Shown here piece after piece: positions 17,939 to 26,940 of a stretch of 64,000 nucleotides of DNA (position 1 is its first letter; every line of letters starts with the position of its first letter). The notes below the pieces were generated by a model. It did no database searches. It saw only the letters and a list, made by a program, of their open reading frames with translations, and was not told where the DNA came from. The position numbers and the translations under genes were made by a program. Source of the DNA: Salegentibacter_A chungangensis (lineage in GTDB: Bacteria; Bacteroidota; Bacteroidia; Flavobacteriales; Flavobacteriaceae); NCBI RefSeq assembly GCF_042678405.1, contig NZ_JBHTLI010000001.1, positions 2,274,568 through 2,338,567 of the forward strand. Direction: 5' to 3'.

Positions 17939-19262
17939 ATTCGGGTATTTTTGCCTTTGGCACCCTTATTAATAAAAATACTCCGGCAATAAAAAACAAC
18001 ACCAGGAACAGAATGGAATTCCTTATACTTCCTGTGATCTGTGCCACCATCCCGTAAAGAAACATCCCGATAACGATCCCTATCTTTTCTGAAACATCAT
18101 AAAAACTGAAATAACTGGCGGTGTCTATAGCATTTTCAGGAAGCATCTTAGAGTAAGTAGAACGTGAAAGCGACTGTATCCCGCCCATAACCAGTCCCAC
18201 GCTGGCCGCAGCAATATAAAACTGAAAAGGTGTCACTATATAATAAGCGTAGCCGCAAATAGTGATCCAGATCAGGTTGATAAAAATAAGGGTTTTAATA
18301 TTCCCAATTCTAATTGCAATTCTGGAAGTTAAAGTTGCACCAACAACCGCTACAAGTTGTATCAACAATATACTTACGATAAGACCTGTTGTGGCATCCT
18401 GCTCCCCCCAGTCGAGTTCTTCTATCCCAAAGTAAGTAGCAATCAGCATAATGGTTTGCACTGCCATACTATAGACAAAAAATGCGGTCAGATAAGATTT
18501 CAGCTGAGGATTATGTTTCAAGGAACCCCAGATTTTTTTCAGTTCCCTGAATCCATTAAAAAGCACATGTCTGGTTAGTCCCGATCTCTTATTCCCTTTT
18601 GGTAAATAATAATAGGTATACTGGCTAAAGCCTATCCACCATACTCCGGTAAGCACAAAAGACAGACGCGTTGGGAAGCCTTCATTCTCAAAACCGAACC
18701 ATTCATATTTCAGGATCATCACCAGGCAAACTACCAACAGAAGAACACTTCCAATATATCCCATTGAAAAACCCTTCGCACTAATCTTATCCTGCTGATC
18801 AGGAAAAGCGATATCGGGTAAATAAGAATTGTAAAACACCAGGCTGGCCCAGAATCCGATAAGGGCAAGAAAATAACATAGAAGCCCGAACCATAGATTC
18901 TCAAGATCAAACCAAAAAAGGCCGATACAGGAAAGTGCCCCCATATAACAAAAGAACTTCAGGAAATTCTTCTTATTACCTACATAATCAGCTATACCCG
19001 AAAGAAAAGGACTTATAAATGAGACCACCAGAAAGGCCGAAGCCGTTACATAGCTTATAAGTGTATCGTTATTAAAATCGAATCCCAGAAACCTTACGGT
19101 ATCATCTATTTTGTTGCCTTCGGAATCTTTGACTATAGTCAGGGCTCCATAGAAAATCGGAAAGATGGCTGAAGATATCACCAGACTATAAACCGAATTA
19201 GCCCAATCATAAAAAGCCCAGGCATTCAGCAGCTTTTTGTGACCCTTTGGAAGTTTCTTCAT
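17937..19262 (-). CDS. MFS transporter, UMF1 family
   Basis: The 441-residue protein has about twelve transmembrane segments and begins MKKLPKGHKKLLNAWAFYDW. The AFYDWANS motif marks the UMF1 (Atg22-like) subfamily of major facilitators. I start at the ATG at 19260-19262. A longer frame reaches 19415 but runs across the terminator and end of the upstream peptidase gene. Substrates of bacterial UMF1 transporters are not established. A family-typical loop GIADYVGNKKNFLK lies after segment 2, and SRSTYSKMLPE is in the second half. It is convergent with the sigma operon. Confidence 0.88.
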   Translation of the reverse strand: MKKLPKGHKKLLNAWAFYDWANSVYSLVISSAIFPIFYGALTIVKDSEGNKIDDTVRFLGFDFNNDTLISYVTASAFLVVSFISPFLSGIADYVGNKKNFLKFFCYMGALSCIGLFWFDLENLWFGLLCYFLALIGFWASLVFYNSYLPDIAFPDQQDKISAKGFSMGYIGSVLLLVVCLVMILKYEWFGFENEGFPTRLSFVLTGVWWIGFSQYTYYYLPKGNKRSGLTRHVLFNGFRELKKIWGSLKHNPQLKSYLTAFFVYSMAVQTIMLIATYFGIEELDWGEQDATTGLIVSILLIQLVAVVGATLTSRIAIRIGNIKTLIFINLIWITICGYAYYIVTPFQFYIAAASVGLVMGGIQSLSRSTYSKMLPENAIDTASYFSFYDVSEKIGIVIGMFLYGMVAQITGSIRNSILFLVLFFIAGVFLLIRVPKAKIPE

Positions 19263-19277
19263 AGGCCTAAAAATAGA

Positions 19278-19303
19278 AAAAGCTGCCATAAACGGCAGCT
19301 TTT
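19278..19303 (-). terminator. Rho-independent terminator after M48 peptidase gene
   Basis: AGCTGCC (19281-19287) and GGCAGCT (19294-19300) form the stem, and on the minus strand it is followed by a T run. It separates the peptidase from the MFS gene. Confidence 0.85.
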
Positions 19304-19332
19304 TGAATATTATTTTTTGGTTTGGAATCCGG

Positions 19333-20163
19333 TTACAGGTTTGTAACCCCATACTTACGTGCTTCGGCTTTAGCCTCAGGCGCCCATTTTTCAAGATTTC
19401 TGATCCTGGTCTCATTAGACGGGTGAGTACTTAAAAATTCCGGCGGAGCCTGTCCGTCGCTCTGAGCCTTCATCCTTCTCCAAAGATCGGCAGCTTCGTC
19501 AGGATCGTATCCTGCAATAGCCATCAGGGTAAGCCCAATCCTATCCGCTTCGGCTTCGTGGCTTCGGCTAAAAGGCAGCATTACACCAACGGTAGTTCCA
19601 AGCCCATAAGCCTGCGCAAAGATCTGCTGGGTTTGTTCGCTTTTTCCGCTTAAAGCTACCGTACCAGCTACGGCACCCAATTGCTGAAGCTGTGCGGCAC
19701 TAAGTCTCTGTGCACCGTGATCGGCAAGAGCGTGGGCAATCTCGTGAGCCATAACTACTGCAAGCCCTGTTTCGGTTTCAGTAACATCAAGAATCCCGGT
19801 GTAGATCACTACCTTACCTCCAGGCATTGCAAATGCGTTTTTCTGGTCATCTTTAACCAGATTGTATTCCCATTTAAAGTCTTTCAGGAAGCCCTGGTAT
19901 CCGTTAGCATTAAGGTATCTCTCTGCCGCAGTCTCTATCTTCTCTCCCACTCTTTTCACCATTCGGGACTCCTCTGTTCCTCTTACAACTTCATTTTCTT
20001 CAAGGAAATTGTTGTATTGCTCAAAAGAAGCGGGGAACAACTGATCGTTAGAAACAAAGTTCAGGTTCTTCTCTCCGGTAAAAGGATTAGTTTTACATGC
20101 TACCACAAGCATAAGCACACTAATCGCTACAAAAGCATTTCTTAGTTTCATATTAAGTCTCAT
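19333..20163 (-). CDS. M48-family metallopeptidase lipoprotein
   Basis: The mature part follows a lipoprotein signal (VAISVLMLVVAC, lipobox Cys), so it is anchored in the envelope and probably faces the periplasm. The zinc site is HEIAHALADHG, and the third ligand lies in the EAEADRIGLTLMA helix, as in M48 peptidases of the LoiP/BepA type. These degrade misfolded outer-membrane proteins. The C-terminus (FLSTHPSNETRIRNLEKW) is the usual M48 ending. Two close ATGs are possible (20163 and 20151). I give the outer one (276 residues); the inner one gives MKLRNAF, also a good signal start. Confidence 0.9.
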   Translation of the reverse strand: MRLNMKLRNAFVAISVLMLVVACKTNPFTGEKNLNFVSNDQLFPASFEQYNNFLEENEVVRGTEESRMVKRVGEKIETAAERYLNANGYQGFLKDFKWEYNLVKDDQKNAFAMPGGKVVIYTGILDVTETETGLAVVMAHEIAHALADHGAQRLSAAQLQQLGAVAGTVALSGKSEQTQQIFAQAYGLGTTVGVMLPFSRSHEAEADRIGLTLMAIAGYDPDEAADLWRRMKAQSDGQAPPEFLSTHPSNETRIRNLEKWAPEAKAEARKYGVTNL

Positions 20164-20341
20164 AATTTGGTTTGTTTTGTTAAAATTACAAAAGCACATA
20201 CTTCCTGCTCTCTTGTTTAAGTATGATTTAACAAATAGGTTAAAACCAAAAACAATACCAATTATTTTAAGAAGTCCGGAAATCGAATTTTCATTCTGTT
20301 TAGAAAAACTATTGATTAACTTGCAACTTTAAATATTTATA

Positions 20342-21211
20342 ATGACCAAAACCAAGAAAGATCAAGTTCCGGTACACCGGCTGCTTGTCCCAAAATATAT
20401 ACTGATAACAGGAAAAATTTTAAGTACTGTTTCCACATTTCTTGCCAGCAGGTTTGCAGCAAGATTATTCCTTACCCCTTTCCGCTATAAACTACCTGAA
20501 AGGGAAAAATTAATGGACAGAGAAGCCAGAGAAACAAAAATGGCTGTTCCGGAAATAAACAGGGAGATTGTGGTCTATGAATATGGGGATTCCCCAAAAA
20601 AAGTACTTCTGGTCCACGGTTGGAGTGGCCGCGGAACCCAGTTAGCCAAAATTGCCGAAGCATTGCTGGAAAAGGGATACAGCACGGTGAGTTTTGATGC
20701 CCCTGCCCACGGTAAAGCTCCCGGTAAAATTAGTATGATGCCCTTCTTTATAGAAAGCATTCATTTCCTTGATAAAAAGTTTGGTCCCTTTGAGGCAGTT
20801 ATTGGTCATTCCCTGGGAGGAATGTCTACCCTGAAGGCTGTAAAGGATGGGCTCAAGACTAAAAAGATGATCCTTATAGGAACAGCCAACAGCGTTACCC
20901 ATATTACAAGAGAGTTCGCCCGAAATCTCCAGATGAAAGAAAAAGTTGCTGATAAGATGAAAAAGTATCTGGATGATAAGTTTGGAGAAGATATGGATCA
21001 TTACTCAGGAGCGGTTTCTGCCGGGGGGCTGGAAACCCCGGCACTGGTGATCCACGATAAGACCGATGTGGATGTTCATTACAGCTCGGCCTATGAAATA
21101 GATGAGGCTCTGAATAACAGCGAGTTAGTTATAACTTACGGACTCGGACATCGCCGTATTTTAGGAAATCCTGAAGTTATTAACAAAATAACAACGTTTA
21201 TCACGGCATAA
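20342..21211 (+). CDS. Alpha/beta hydrolase
   Basis: The 289-residue protein has the oxyanion-hole motif VHGWSGRG, the nucleophile elbow GHSLGGMS, an acid region (VIHDKTDVDVHYSSA) and a late His in YGLGHRRILG, a complete alpha/beta hydrolase triad. The first 55 residues are basic with one hydrophobic stretch (YILITGKILSTVSTFLAS), which could attach it to the membrane. The substrate is unknown. Its promoter region is shared with the divergent peptidase gene, and a tandem msrB pair follows 25 bases downstream. Confidence 0.88.
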   Translation: MTKTKKDQVPVHRLLVPKYILITGKILSTVSTFLASRFAARLFLTPFRYKLPEREKLMDREARETKMAVPEINREIVVYEYGDSPKKVLLVHGWSGRGTQLAKIAEALLEKGYSTVSFDAPAHGKAPGKISMMPFFIESIHFLDKKFGPFEAVIGHSLGGMSTLKAVKDGLKTKKMILIGTANSVTHITREFARNLQMKEKVADKMKKYLDDKFGEDMDHYSGAVSAGGLETPALVIHDKTDVDVHYSSAYEIDEALNNSELVITYGLGHRRILGNPEVINKITTFITA

Positions 21212-21236
21212 TCTTTGTAGCTTTAAAAATAAAAAA

Positions 21237-21728
21237 ATGAAAAAGCTATTTTTTTTACCAATTTTATTTCTCCTCTTTGCTTGCAATGGTAATGCCCAGA
21301 AAAAGTCTTCAGATAAAGCTGAAGAAAAGTTCGAGGTAACCAAAACGGAGCAGGAATGGAAAGAGGAACTTACCGAGGCCGAATTCCAGGTTCTACGAAA
21401 AGCTGCTACCGAAAGACCTTATTCCAGTGAGCTTAACGATATTACAGAAGCGGGGGTGTTTGTTTGCGCTGCCTGCGGAAATGAACTATATCGATCTGAA
21501 CACAAATTTGATAGCGGCACGGGATGGCCAAGTTTTGACCGGGCAATAGAAGGCGGTGTTGCCTATGGCTCCGATTCAAAATTAGGTTATCAGAGAAATG
21601 AAGTGCACTGCGCAAGATGTGGCGGCCACTTAGGGCACGTTTTTGATGACGGGCCACGAGAAACAACCGGAAAAAGACATTGTATAAATGGAGTGGCAAT
21701 GGATTTTATTCCTGACGATACAAAATAA
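21237..21728 (+). CDS. msrB: Peptide-methionine (R)-S-oxide reductase, lipoprotein form
   Basis: This 163-residue MsrB repairs methionine-R-sulfoxide in proteins. It begins with a lipoprotein signal (LFFLPILFLLFAC), so it acts in the envelope. Zinc Cys pairs are CAAC and CARC, the substrate pocket motif is GTGWPSF, and the catalytic Cys is in RHCINGVAMDF. Directly downstream (five bases) is a second MsrB without a signal. The two therefore probably serve envelope and cytoplasm from one transcript. Confidence 0.95.
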   Translation: MKKLFFLPILFLLFACNGNAQKKSSDKAEEKFEVTKTEQEWKEELTEAEFQVLRKAATERPYSSELNDITEAGVFVCAACGNELYRSEHKFDSGTGWPSFDRAIEGGVAYGSDSKLGYQRNEVHCARCGGHLGHVFDDGPRETTGKRHCINGVAMDFIPDDTK

Positions 21729-21733
21729 AATTT

Positions 21734-22126
21734 ATGAAAAAATACCCAGTAGAAAAATCTGATGCCGAATGGAGAGAACAACTCTCTGAGGAACAATACA
21801 GAGTATTAAGAGAAAAAGGCACCGAGGCTCCGCATTCAGGCCAATACAATATGAACTTTGAAGACGGCGAATATTATTGCGCCGCCTGCCATACCAAATT
21901 GTTCGAAAGCGACGCAAAATTCGATGCAGGTTGTGGATGGCCAAGTTTTGATGAGGCTATTGAAGGCCGTATAGAATATATCCAGGACAAGAGTTTCGGA
22001 ATGATACGTACTGAGATCCTTTGTTCAAACTGCGGAAGCCATTTAGGACACGTTTTTGACGATGGCCCTACAGAAACCGGTCAACGCTATTGTGTGAACT
22101 CGGCCAGTTTAGAATTTAAAAAGTAA
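21734..22126 (+). CDS. msrB: Peptide-methionine (R)-S-oxide reductase, cytoplasmic form
   Basis: This 130-residue MsrB has no signal peptide. Zinc Cys are CAAC and CSNC, the pocket motif is GCGWPSF, and the catalytic Cys is in RYCVNSASLEF. It shares the WxExLxxxxxxVLRxxxTExPxS start of the family with its lipoprotein neighbour. The thioredoxin-linked reaction reduces Met-R-SO. The five-base spacing to the upstream msrB and 19-base spacing to the downstream lipoprotein gene suggest a three-gene transcript ending at the terminator near 22750. Confidence 0.95.
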   Translation: MKKYPVEKSDAEWREQLSEEQYRVLREKGTEAPHSGQYNMNFEDGEYYCAACHTKLFESDAKFDAGCGWPSFDEAIEGRIEYIQDKSFGMIRTEILCSNCGSHLGHVFDDGPTETGQRYCVNSASLEFKK

Positions 22127-22145
22127 TCAATAAACACCTATAATT

Positions 22146-22706
22146 ATGAAAAAACTTTTATCACTTTTAATCCTTTCAGTCTTTCTGGTAAGCTCTTGCA
22201 GCGACGGAGAAAGAGGCCCTGAAGGCCCACAAGGTCCTCCGGGAGAACCCGGGATAAACATCGTAGGCCAGACCTTCGAATTTGAAGATATAGACTTTGA
22301 TTATAATGCAGAAGATAATCTTCACACCTATCTGCTAAACATTCCGGAAGATATAGAAGTAATAGAATCAGACGCCATTCTTGTATACCGTCTTGAAGTT
22401 GCACCTACAGACGATGGCGGCAGTGTGGAAACCTGGAGTCTTATCCCCCAGAATTTCTTTCTGGATCAGGGTACTATGCAATATGTCTACAACCATACGG
22501 CCGTAGATGTTCAGCTTCTTATTGATGGAAATTTCGACCTGAGCACCTTAAGTGACGATTTTACCCAGGACCAGGTTTTTAGGTTTGTAGTTGTACCTTC
22601 AGACTTTATAGCTGAAGCCGGGATAGATGCAAATAATTTCCAGGCAGTGATGAACGCACTGAATCTTGAAGAGCAGGACATCCAGCAAGTACGCAGTATA
22701 AATTAA
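22146..22706 (+). CDS. Lipoprotein with short collagen-like segment
   Basis: The 186-residue protein has a lipoprotein signal (LLILSVFLVSSC). It is followed directly by six Gly-x-y triplets (GERGPEGPQGPPGEPG) before a globular domain that is mostly beta (FEFEDIDFDYNAEDNLHTYL...). Short collagen-like spacers behind lipobox Cys occur in several Bacteroidota surface lipoproteins and act as stiff tethers. The globular part is not a family I recognise. It follows the msrB pair on the same strand and ends at a terminator. Confidence 0.85.
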   Translation: MKKLLSLLILSVFLVSSCSDGERGPEGPQGPPGEPGINIVGQTFEFEDIDFDYNAEDNLHTYLLNIPEDIEVIESDAILVYRLEVAPTDDGGSVETWSLIPQNFFLDQGTMQYVYNHTAVDVQLLIDGNFDLSTLSDDFTQDQVFRFVVVPSDFIAEAGIDANNFQAVMNALNLEEQDIQQVRSIN

Positions 22707-22731
22707 GCCTACTCTTTAATCACAAATTCAA

Positions 22732-22761
22732 GGCTTGCTCCATTAGGAGCAGGCCTTTTTT
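22732..22761 (+). terminator. Rho-independent terminator after collagen-like lipoprotein gene
   Basis: GGCTTGCTCC (22732-22741) pairs with GGAGCAGGCC (22746-22755), with one G-T pair, and is followed by six T. Confidence 0.88.
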
Positions 22762-22865
22762 AATTAAGTTATAGCTAAGCCATTTCGAGAGGCTTCAAAA
22801 CTTTCAGTTTAGGGTATTATTCCTTAAATTCGCAACTTCTATAACCGTTACAAAATATACCGAAT

Positions 22866-24257
22866 ATGAGTAAATACGATATCATTGTTTTAGGTAGTGG
22901 CCCGGGCGGATACGTTACCGCCATTCGCGCTTCTCAGTTAGGCTTTAAAACAGCTGTTGTTGAAAAAGAAAATCTGGGTGGTGTTTGCCTGAACTGGGGG
23001 TGTATCCCAACCAAAGCGCTTCTGAAGAGTGCCGAGGTTTTTGATTACCTGAAACACGCCGAAGATTACGGATTAAAACTGGAGAAAGCCGATAAGGATT
23101 TTGGCGCGGTAGTTAAAAGGAGCCGTGACGTAGCCAGCGGAATGAGTAAAGGAGTTCAGTTCCTGATGAAGAAGAATAAGATTGATGTTCTTGAAGGCTA
23201 CGGGAAATTAAAGAAAGGCAAGAAGATTGAAGTTAAAGGCAAGAACGATAAAACCAAAGAATACCAGGCAGACCATATAATTGTGGCTACCGGAGCACGT
23301 TCCAAAGAACTTCCAAACCTTAAACAGGACGGTAAAAAAGTTATCGGATATCGTGAAGCGATGACCCTCGAGAAGCAGCCAAAATCTATGATCGTGGTTG
23401 GTTCCGGAGCTATCGGGTCAGAGTTTGCTCACTTTTATAACGCAATGGGAACCGAGGTTACCATAGTGGAATTCCTACCTAACCTTGTTCCGCTTGAGGA
23501 CGAAGAGGTTTCAAAGCAATTTGAGCGCTCCTTCAAGAAAGCAGGGATCAAGGTAATGACCAACTCTTCAGTTGAAAGCCTTGACACTTCAGGAAAAGGA
23601 GTTAAAGCCAAGGTGAAGACCAAAAAAGGAGAAGAAACCCTGGAGGCCGATGTGGTACTTTCAGCTGTGGGAATCAAGACCAATATAGAAAACATAGGGC
23701 TTGAGGATATTGGAGTTAAGACCGAGAAAGACAAAGTACTGGTAAACGATTACTATAAGACTAACGTTGATGGAATTTACGCCATAGGTGACATTGTTCA
23801 CGGGCCGGCTCTTGCCCACGTTGCTTCAGCCGAAGGTATTCTTTGTGTTGAAAAGATAAAGGGTATGAAGGTGGAGCCTTTGGATTACGGAAATATTCCT
23901 GCCTGTACTTATGCTACTCCTGAGATCGCTTCAGTGGGAATGACTGAAAAGCAGGCTAAGGAAGCCGGTTACGATCTTAAAGTAGGTAAGTTCCCGTTCT
24001 CAGCTTCAGGAAAAGCAAAAGCTGCAGGAAAATCTGAAGGATTCGTAAAAGTGATCTTCGATGCGAAATACGGAGAATGGCTAGGCTGCCATATGATTGG
24101 TGCCGGCGTTACCGATATGATCGCAGAAGCGGTGGTTGCCAGAAAACTTGAAACTACAGGACACGAAGTTCTGAAAGCAGTTCACCCTCACCCAACAATG
24201 AGTGAAGCTGTTATGGAAGCTGTAGCAGCTGCTTATGACGAAGTGATCCATATTTAA
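22866..24257 (+). CDS. lpdA: Dihydrolipoyl dehydrogenase
   Basis: The 463-residue flavoprotein reoxidises lipoamide in 2-oxoacid dehydrogenase complexes and the glycine cleavage system. It has an N-terminal FAD motif (VLGSGPGGYVTA) and the redox disulfide GGVCLNWGCIPTK near residues 40-46. The NAD motif is VVGSGAIGSEFA, a second FAD motif ends in YAIGDIVHGPALAHVA, and the C-terminal active-site His is in HPHPTMSE. Length is standard. It stands alone, between two terminators. Confidence 0.97.
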   Translation: MSKYDIIVLGSGPGGYVTAIRASQLGFKTAVVEKENLGGVCLNWGCIPTKALLKSAEVFDYLKHAEDYGLKLEKADKDFGAVVKRSRDVASGMSKGVQFLMKKNKIDVLEGYGKLKKGKKIEVKGKNDKTKEYQADHIIVATGARSKELPNLKQDGKKVIGYREAMTLEKQPKSMIVVGSGAIGSEFAHFYNAMGTEVTIVEFLPNLVPLEDEEVSKQFERSFKKAGIKVMTNSSVESLDTSGKGVKAKVKTKKGEETLEADVVLSAVGIKTNIENIGLEDIGVKTEKDKVLVNDYYKTNVDGIYAIGDIVHGPALAHVASAEGILCVEKIKGMKVEPLDYGNIPACTYATPEIASVGMTEKQAKEAGYDLKVGKFPFSASGKAKAAGKSEGFVKVIFDAKYGEWLGCHMIGAGVTDMIAEAVVARKLETTGHEVLKAVHPHPTMSEAVMEAVAAAYDEVIHI

Positions 24258-24280
24258 TAAATCATATTTCTTTAAATATA

Positions 24281-24312
24281 AAAAGCTCCCTCTGAAAACA
24301 GAGGGAGCTTTT
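24281..24312. terminator. Bidirectional terminator between lpdA and Dph6-like gene
   Basis: AAAAGCTCCCTCT and AGAGGGAGCTTTT form a perfect 13-bp stem with A/T-rich flanks on both sides. It serves two convergent genes. Confidence 0.92.
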
Positions 24313-24336
24313 ATTTTATATAAATTCTTTGAACTT

Positions 24337-25062
24337 CTACTCAGGGATAAGGTCACAAAAACAGAACTCAGTATCCCAGCTTTGGTCATCGTCACTAAAG
24401 CAATTATCCTCTTCCTTCTTATGAGGAGCATAAGACTTTTTTACTTTCTCTCCCAGTTTAAACTTAACCGGAGCTTTAAATAAAGGGCCGTCAAAAACGA
24501 AGGTATGAAACTCCCCGTTCTCTCCACAGGGATCAACATCTTCCGGTAAATCCTGCAGAAAATCCTTATCGATAATTCTTCCGCAGAAGGACTCGTCAAG
24601 TTTTTGAGTGTTCACACAGACCACAATCGCCCTAAACCCTGCTTCAATAAATTCATTGATGAGTGTTTTTGTGTCTGTTTTCCAAAGCGGGAATTCGGCC
24701 TTAAGCCCGATCTTTGCTAATTGTGCTTCCCGGTACTGCTTCAGGTCTTCCAAAAAGATATCTCCAAAAACACTAACCTCATAACCTTCCTTAAGTAAAG
24801 CACCGGTGGCTTCTTTCATAACCCGGTTATATTTTTCCATAGAAACATTCCCGGCAAGCTCTACCATTTTTAAAGGAAGCCCCAACATTTCAGATTGTTT
24901 CATCAGGAGTTCTTTTCTCACCCCGTGCATCGAGATCCTTCCTGCTTCCGAGTTTATGGTAGTAAGCAGTTTTGAAATCTCAAAGGAGCCTGAATTCCTC
25001 ACCTTATAAAGGGCCAAAGCTGCATCCTTACCACTGCTCCAGTTTAAATAAGCTTTCGACAT
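24337..25062 (-). CDS. Dph6-related ATP pyrophosphatase (diphthine-ammonia ligase-like)
   Basis: The 241-residue protein has the PP-loop-like ATP site WSSGKDAALAL at the N-terminus and the DUF71 pattern (GVRKELLMKQSEMLGLP, VFGDIFLEDLKQYRE, DPCGENGEFHTFVFDGPLF). Eukaryotic and archaeal members make diphthamide, but bacteria lack diphthamide. The bacterial role is unknown and could be amidation of another substrate. The start ATG abuts the aroQ stop with no spacer, so the two genes are probably translated from one transcript. Confidence 0.88.
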   Translation of the reverse strand: MSKAYLNWSSGKDAALALYKVRNSGSFEISKLLTTINSEAGRISMHGVRKELLMKQSEMLGLPLKMVELAGNVSMEKYNRVMKEATGALLKEGYEVSVFGDIFLEDLKQYREAQLAKIGLKAEFPLWKTDTKTLINEFIEAGFRAIVVCVNTQKLDESFCGRIIDKDFLQDLPEDVDPCGENGEFHTFVFDGPLFKAPVKFKLGEKVKKSYAPHKKEEDNCFSDDDQSWDTEFCFCDLIPE

Positions 25063-25485
25063 TTAATCCTGCTTTAAGAAACTCTGAATAGCCAGTTCAT
25101 AACTCTGAAGTCCGAAACCTACTATAACTCCTTTAGCATTTGGAGAAATATAAGATTTATGCCGGAACTCCTCCCTGGAAAAAGTATTGGAAATATGGAC
25201 TTCCACCACCGGGATATCTATAGCAGCAACAGCATCGCCAATCCCTACGGAGGTATGCGTATAAGCCGCGGGATTCAGGATGACCCCGTCAAAATCTTTA
25301 CGGGCATTCTGTATTTTATCTATAAGTTCCCCTTCTATATTGCTTTGATCATAAGAAAGCTCAAGATTCCTGAATTTGAACTGAAGTTCTGAAAAGTAAT
25401 CTTCAAAACTCCGGTTTCCATATTTTTCAGGTTCCCGGGTCCCCAGAAGATTTAGGTTAGGCCCATTCAATATTAATAGCTTCAT
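25063..25485 (-). CDS. aroQ: Type II 3-dehydroquinate dehydratase
   Basis: The 140-residue enzyme removes water from 3-dehydroquinate in the shikimate pathway. It has the N-terminal active-site loop NGPNLNLLGTREPEKYG (catalytic Arg and Tyr), NPAAYTHTS in the middle and VEVHISN with the catalytic His. Length and motifs match the dodecameric type II family. The Dph6-like gene follows without a gap. The xerD gene further along is often near aroQ in this phylum (from memory). Confidence 0.96.
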   Translation of the reverse strand: MKLLILNGPNLNLLGTREPEKYGNRSFEDYFSELQFKFRNLELSYDQSNIEGELIDKIQNARKDFDGVILNPAAYTHTSVGIGDAVAAIDIPVVEVHISNTFSREEFRHKSYISPNAKGVIVGFGLQSYELAIQSFLKQD

Positions 25486-25517
25486 AGGGATAAAGGTAAA
25501 AAATTAAGGCATAAAAA

Positions 25518-25539
25518 AAGGCAGAATTCCTCCTGCCTT
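25518..25539 (-). terminator. Rho-independent terminator after 164-residue barrel gene
   Basis: AAGGCAG and CTGCCTT form a short stem around an eight-base loop, and on the minus strand it runs into a long T tract. Confidence 0.8.
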
Positions 25540-25560
25540 AATTATTGTGGATTAAAAGCT

Positions 25561-26055
25561 CTAAATACCGAAATCCACCCCGAGGTTTACCGACGCTACA
25601 GATCCGCCATCCATACTTACTCCGGAATAGGACACATTAATCCCTAAGAGTCCTAGGTCTACCCCTACAAGTGGTCTGTAATAAAAACCTCCATCATTAC
25701 CGTCATTGATACCAACAGCATAACCAAGGTCAGCCCCCAGGTAAAACAATTCAACAAAATTTAAACGGGCTGAAGCGGCAACTGGTAAAAACTGAATATC
25801 ATCATAATCAAAAGTGGCTCCGGCTACCGTAACTTCATCTCCGAAATAATGAGAATATCCTACCATAGGCCCAACCTCAAACATATCGGCAAAACTAAAC
25901 CTATAAGCTATATCAGTTCCTAAATGAAAAGTTGTAAACTCTTCAACATCCCCAACCGGGATACCTCCATTAACTCCAAAATTCCAACTTCCTTGTGAAA
26001 AGGAAGAAGTTACTCCTAACAATGTAAATGCAAAAACTAATAGTAATTTTTTCAT
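25561..26055 (-). CDS. Small outer-membrane beta-barrel protein
   Basis: The 164-residue protein has a signal peptide (LLLVFAFTLLGVTSSFSQG). Alternating amphipathic strands follow (WNFGVNGGIPVGDV, DIAYRFSFADMFEVGPMVGY, ARLNFVELFYLGADLGYAVG, YRPLVGVDLGLLGINVSY), ending in GVDFGI. This is the look of an eight-stranded barrel, often called porin family or OmpW-like in Flavobacteria. It is probably in the outer membrane, and its function is unknown. It lies beside a second barrel gene on the same strand, each with its own terminator. Confidence 0.85.
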   Translation of the reverse strand: MKKLLLVFAFTLLGVTSSFSQGSWNFGVNGGIPVGDVEEFTTFHLGTDIAYRFSFADMFEVGPMVGYSHYFGDEVTVAGATFDYDDIQFLPVAASARLNFVELFYLGADLGYAVGINDGNDGGFYYRPLVGVDLGLLGINVSYSGVSMDGGSVASVNLGVDFGI

Positions 26056-26167
26056 AATAATAAGATTATTGGTTAGACAATAAAGGTAATGATTAAAGTA
26101 GTTCGTTTATAGATAAAATCCTGATACACTTGTAGTTAAAATACTACAGCTTAAGTTTAGATATAAA

Positions 26168-26196
26168 AAAAGCGGAAGTGATTTACTTCCGCTTTT
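26168..26196 (-). terminator. Rho-independent terminator after 201-residue barrel gene
   Basis: AAAAGCGGAAGT (26168-26179) pairs with ACTTCCGCTTTT (26185-26196) around a five-base loop, with T-rich sequence following on the minus strand. Confidence 0.9.
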
Positions 26197-26219
26197 CTAA
26201 TTAATCAATAACTATCGGG

Positions 26220-26825
26220 TTAAAAAATAAGCCCGACACCTAACTGAATCCCATTGTTCTTCACGGCATCATCATCCCAGTTATCACTGTCGAATGCATC
26301 AGTAAACCCTTGGGTATAACGACCGCTTAGAAAGAAACCATTGTTGAACTTATAAGAAGCACCCAAGGCTCCTCCAAATTCAAAGGTACTCGCCATTTCA
26401 GGTTCTGTCTCTAGGTCCAGACCTCCATTTTCAAAGTCATATTCTTCATTCACCGCAAAATTAAAAGATGGTCCTGCTTCAAGCGCAAGTCCGTCTATTA
26501 AATAGATCTTTGCAATCAAAGGCACCTGAACGTAATCCACCTGGTATTCTCCGTTATAGCGTTCTCCGGCAAATACCCGTGTAGCTTCGGTACCCTGGGT
26601 AGAATAAAGCACCTCCGGCTGCACAGAGAAACGGTCACTTACCGGAATCTCTGCTAATAAGCCCACATTAAATCCTGTACGGCTGTTATTATCCTCAAAG
26701 CCATCTGAGGTCATATTCGAAAAGTTCACCCCTCCTTTAATTCCAAAATTCCAATACTCCTGTGCACTCGCCGACATACTAAATCCAAAGATTGCGACTG
26801 CTAATACTAAAAACGTCTTTTTCAT
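26220..26825 (-). CDS. Outer-membrane beta-barrel protein, PorT/OMP_b-brl family
   Basis: I start at the ATG at 26823-26825. It gives MKKTFLVLAVAIFGFSMSAS, a standard signal peptide. An earlier in-frame ATG adds 14 residues that do not fit. The 201-residue product begins EYWNFGIKGGVNFSNMTSDG and continues with strands such as FNVGLLAEIPVSDRFSVQPE and YVQVPLIAKIYLIDGLALE. It ends in GIQLGVGLIF, the pattern of the PorT-like OMP_b-brl_2 family. It is probably an eight-stranded outer-membrane barrel of unknown role. The divergent neighbour is xerD. Confidence 0.88.
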   Translation of the reverse strand: MKKTFLVLAVAIFGFSMSASAQEYWNFGIKGGVNFSNMTSDGFEDNNSRTGFNVGLLAEIPVSDRFSVQPEVLYSTQGTEATRVFAGERYNGEYQVDYVQVPLIAKIYLIDGLALEAGPSFNFAVNEEYDFENGGLDLETEPEMASTFEFGGALGASYKFNNGFFLSGRYTQGFTDAFDSDNWDDDAVKNNGIQLGVGLIF

Positions 26826-26940
26826 AATTTTCTGTTTTTGTTTGACAGGGGCAAATCTATGGTACATCCTGTTAAAAAAATGTTACCCAAGACTAAAGTA
26901 TTACTAAGATTAACCGGGCAATACTTTGTATCTTTAACAG

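Noticed and set aside
19263..19415. Extended N-terminus of the MFS transporter
   Set aside because: The extension crosses a terminator and the end of the peptidase gene. The family start MKKLPKG is at 19262.
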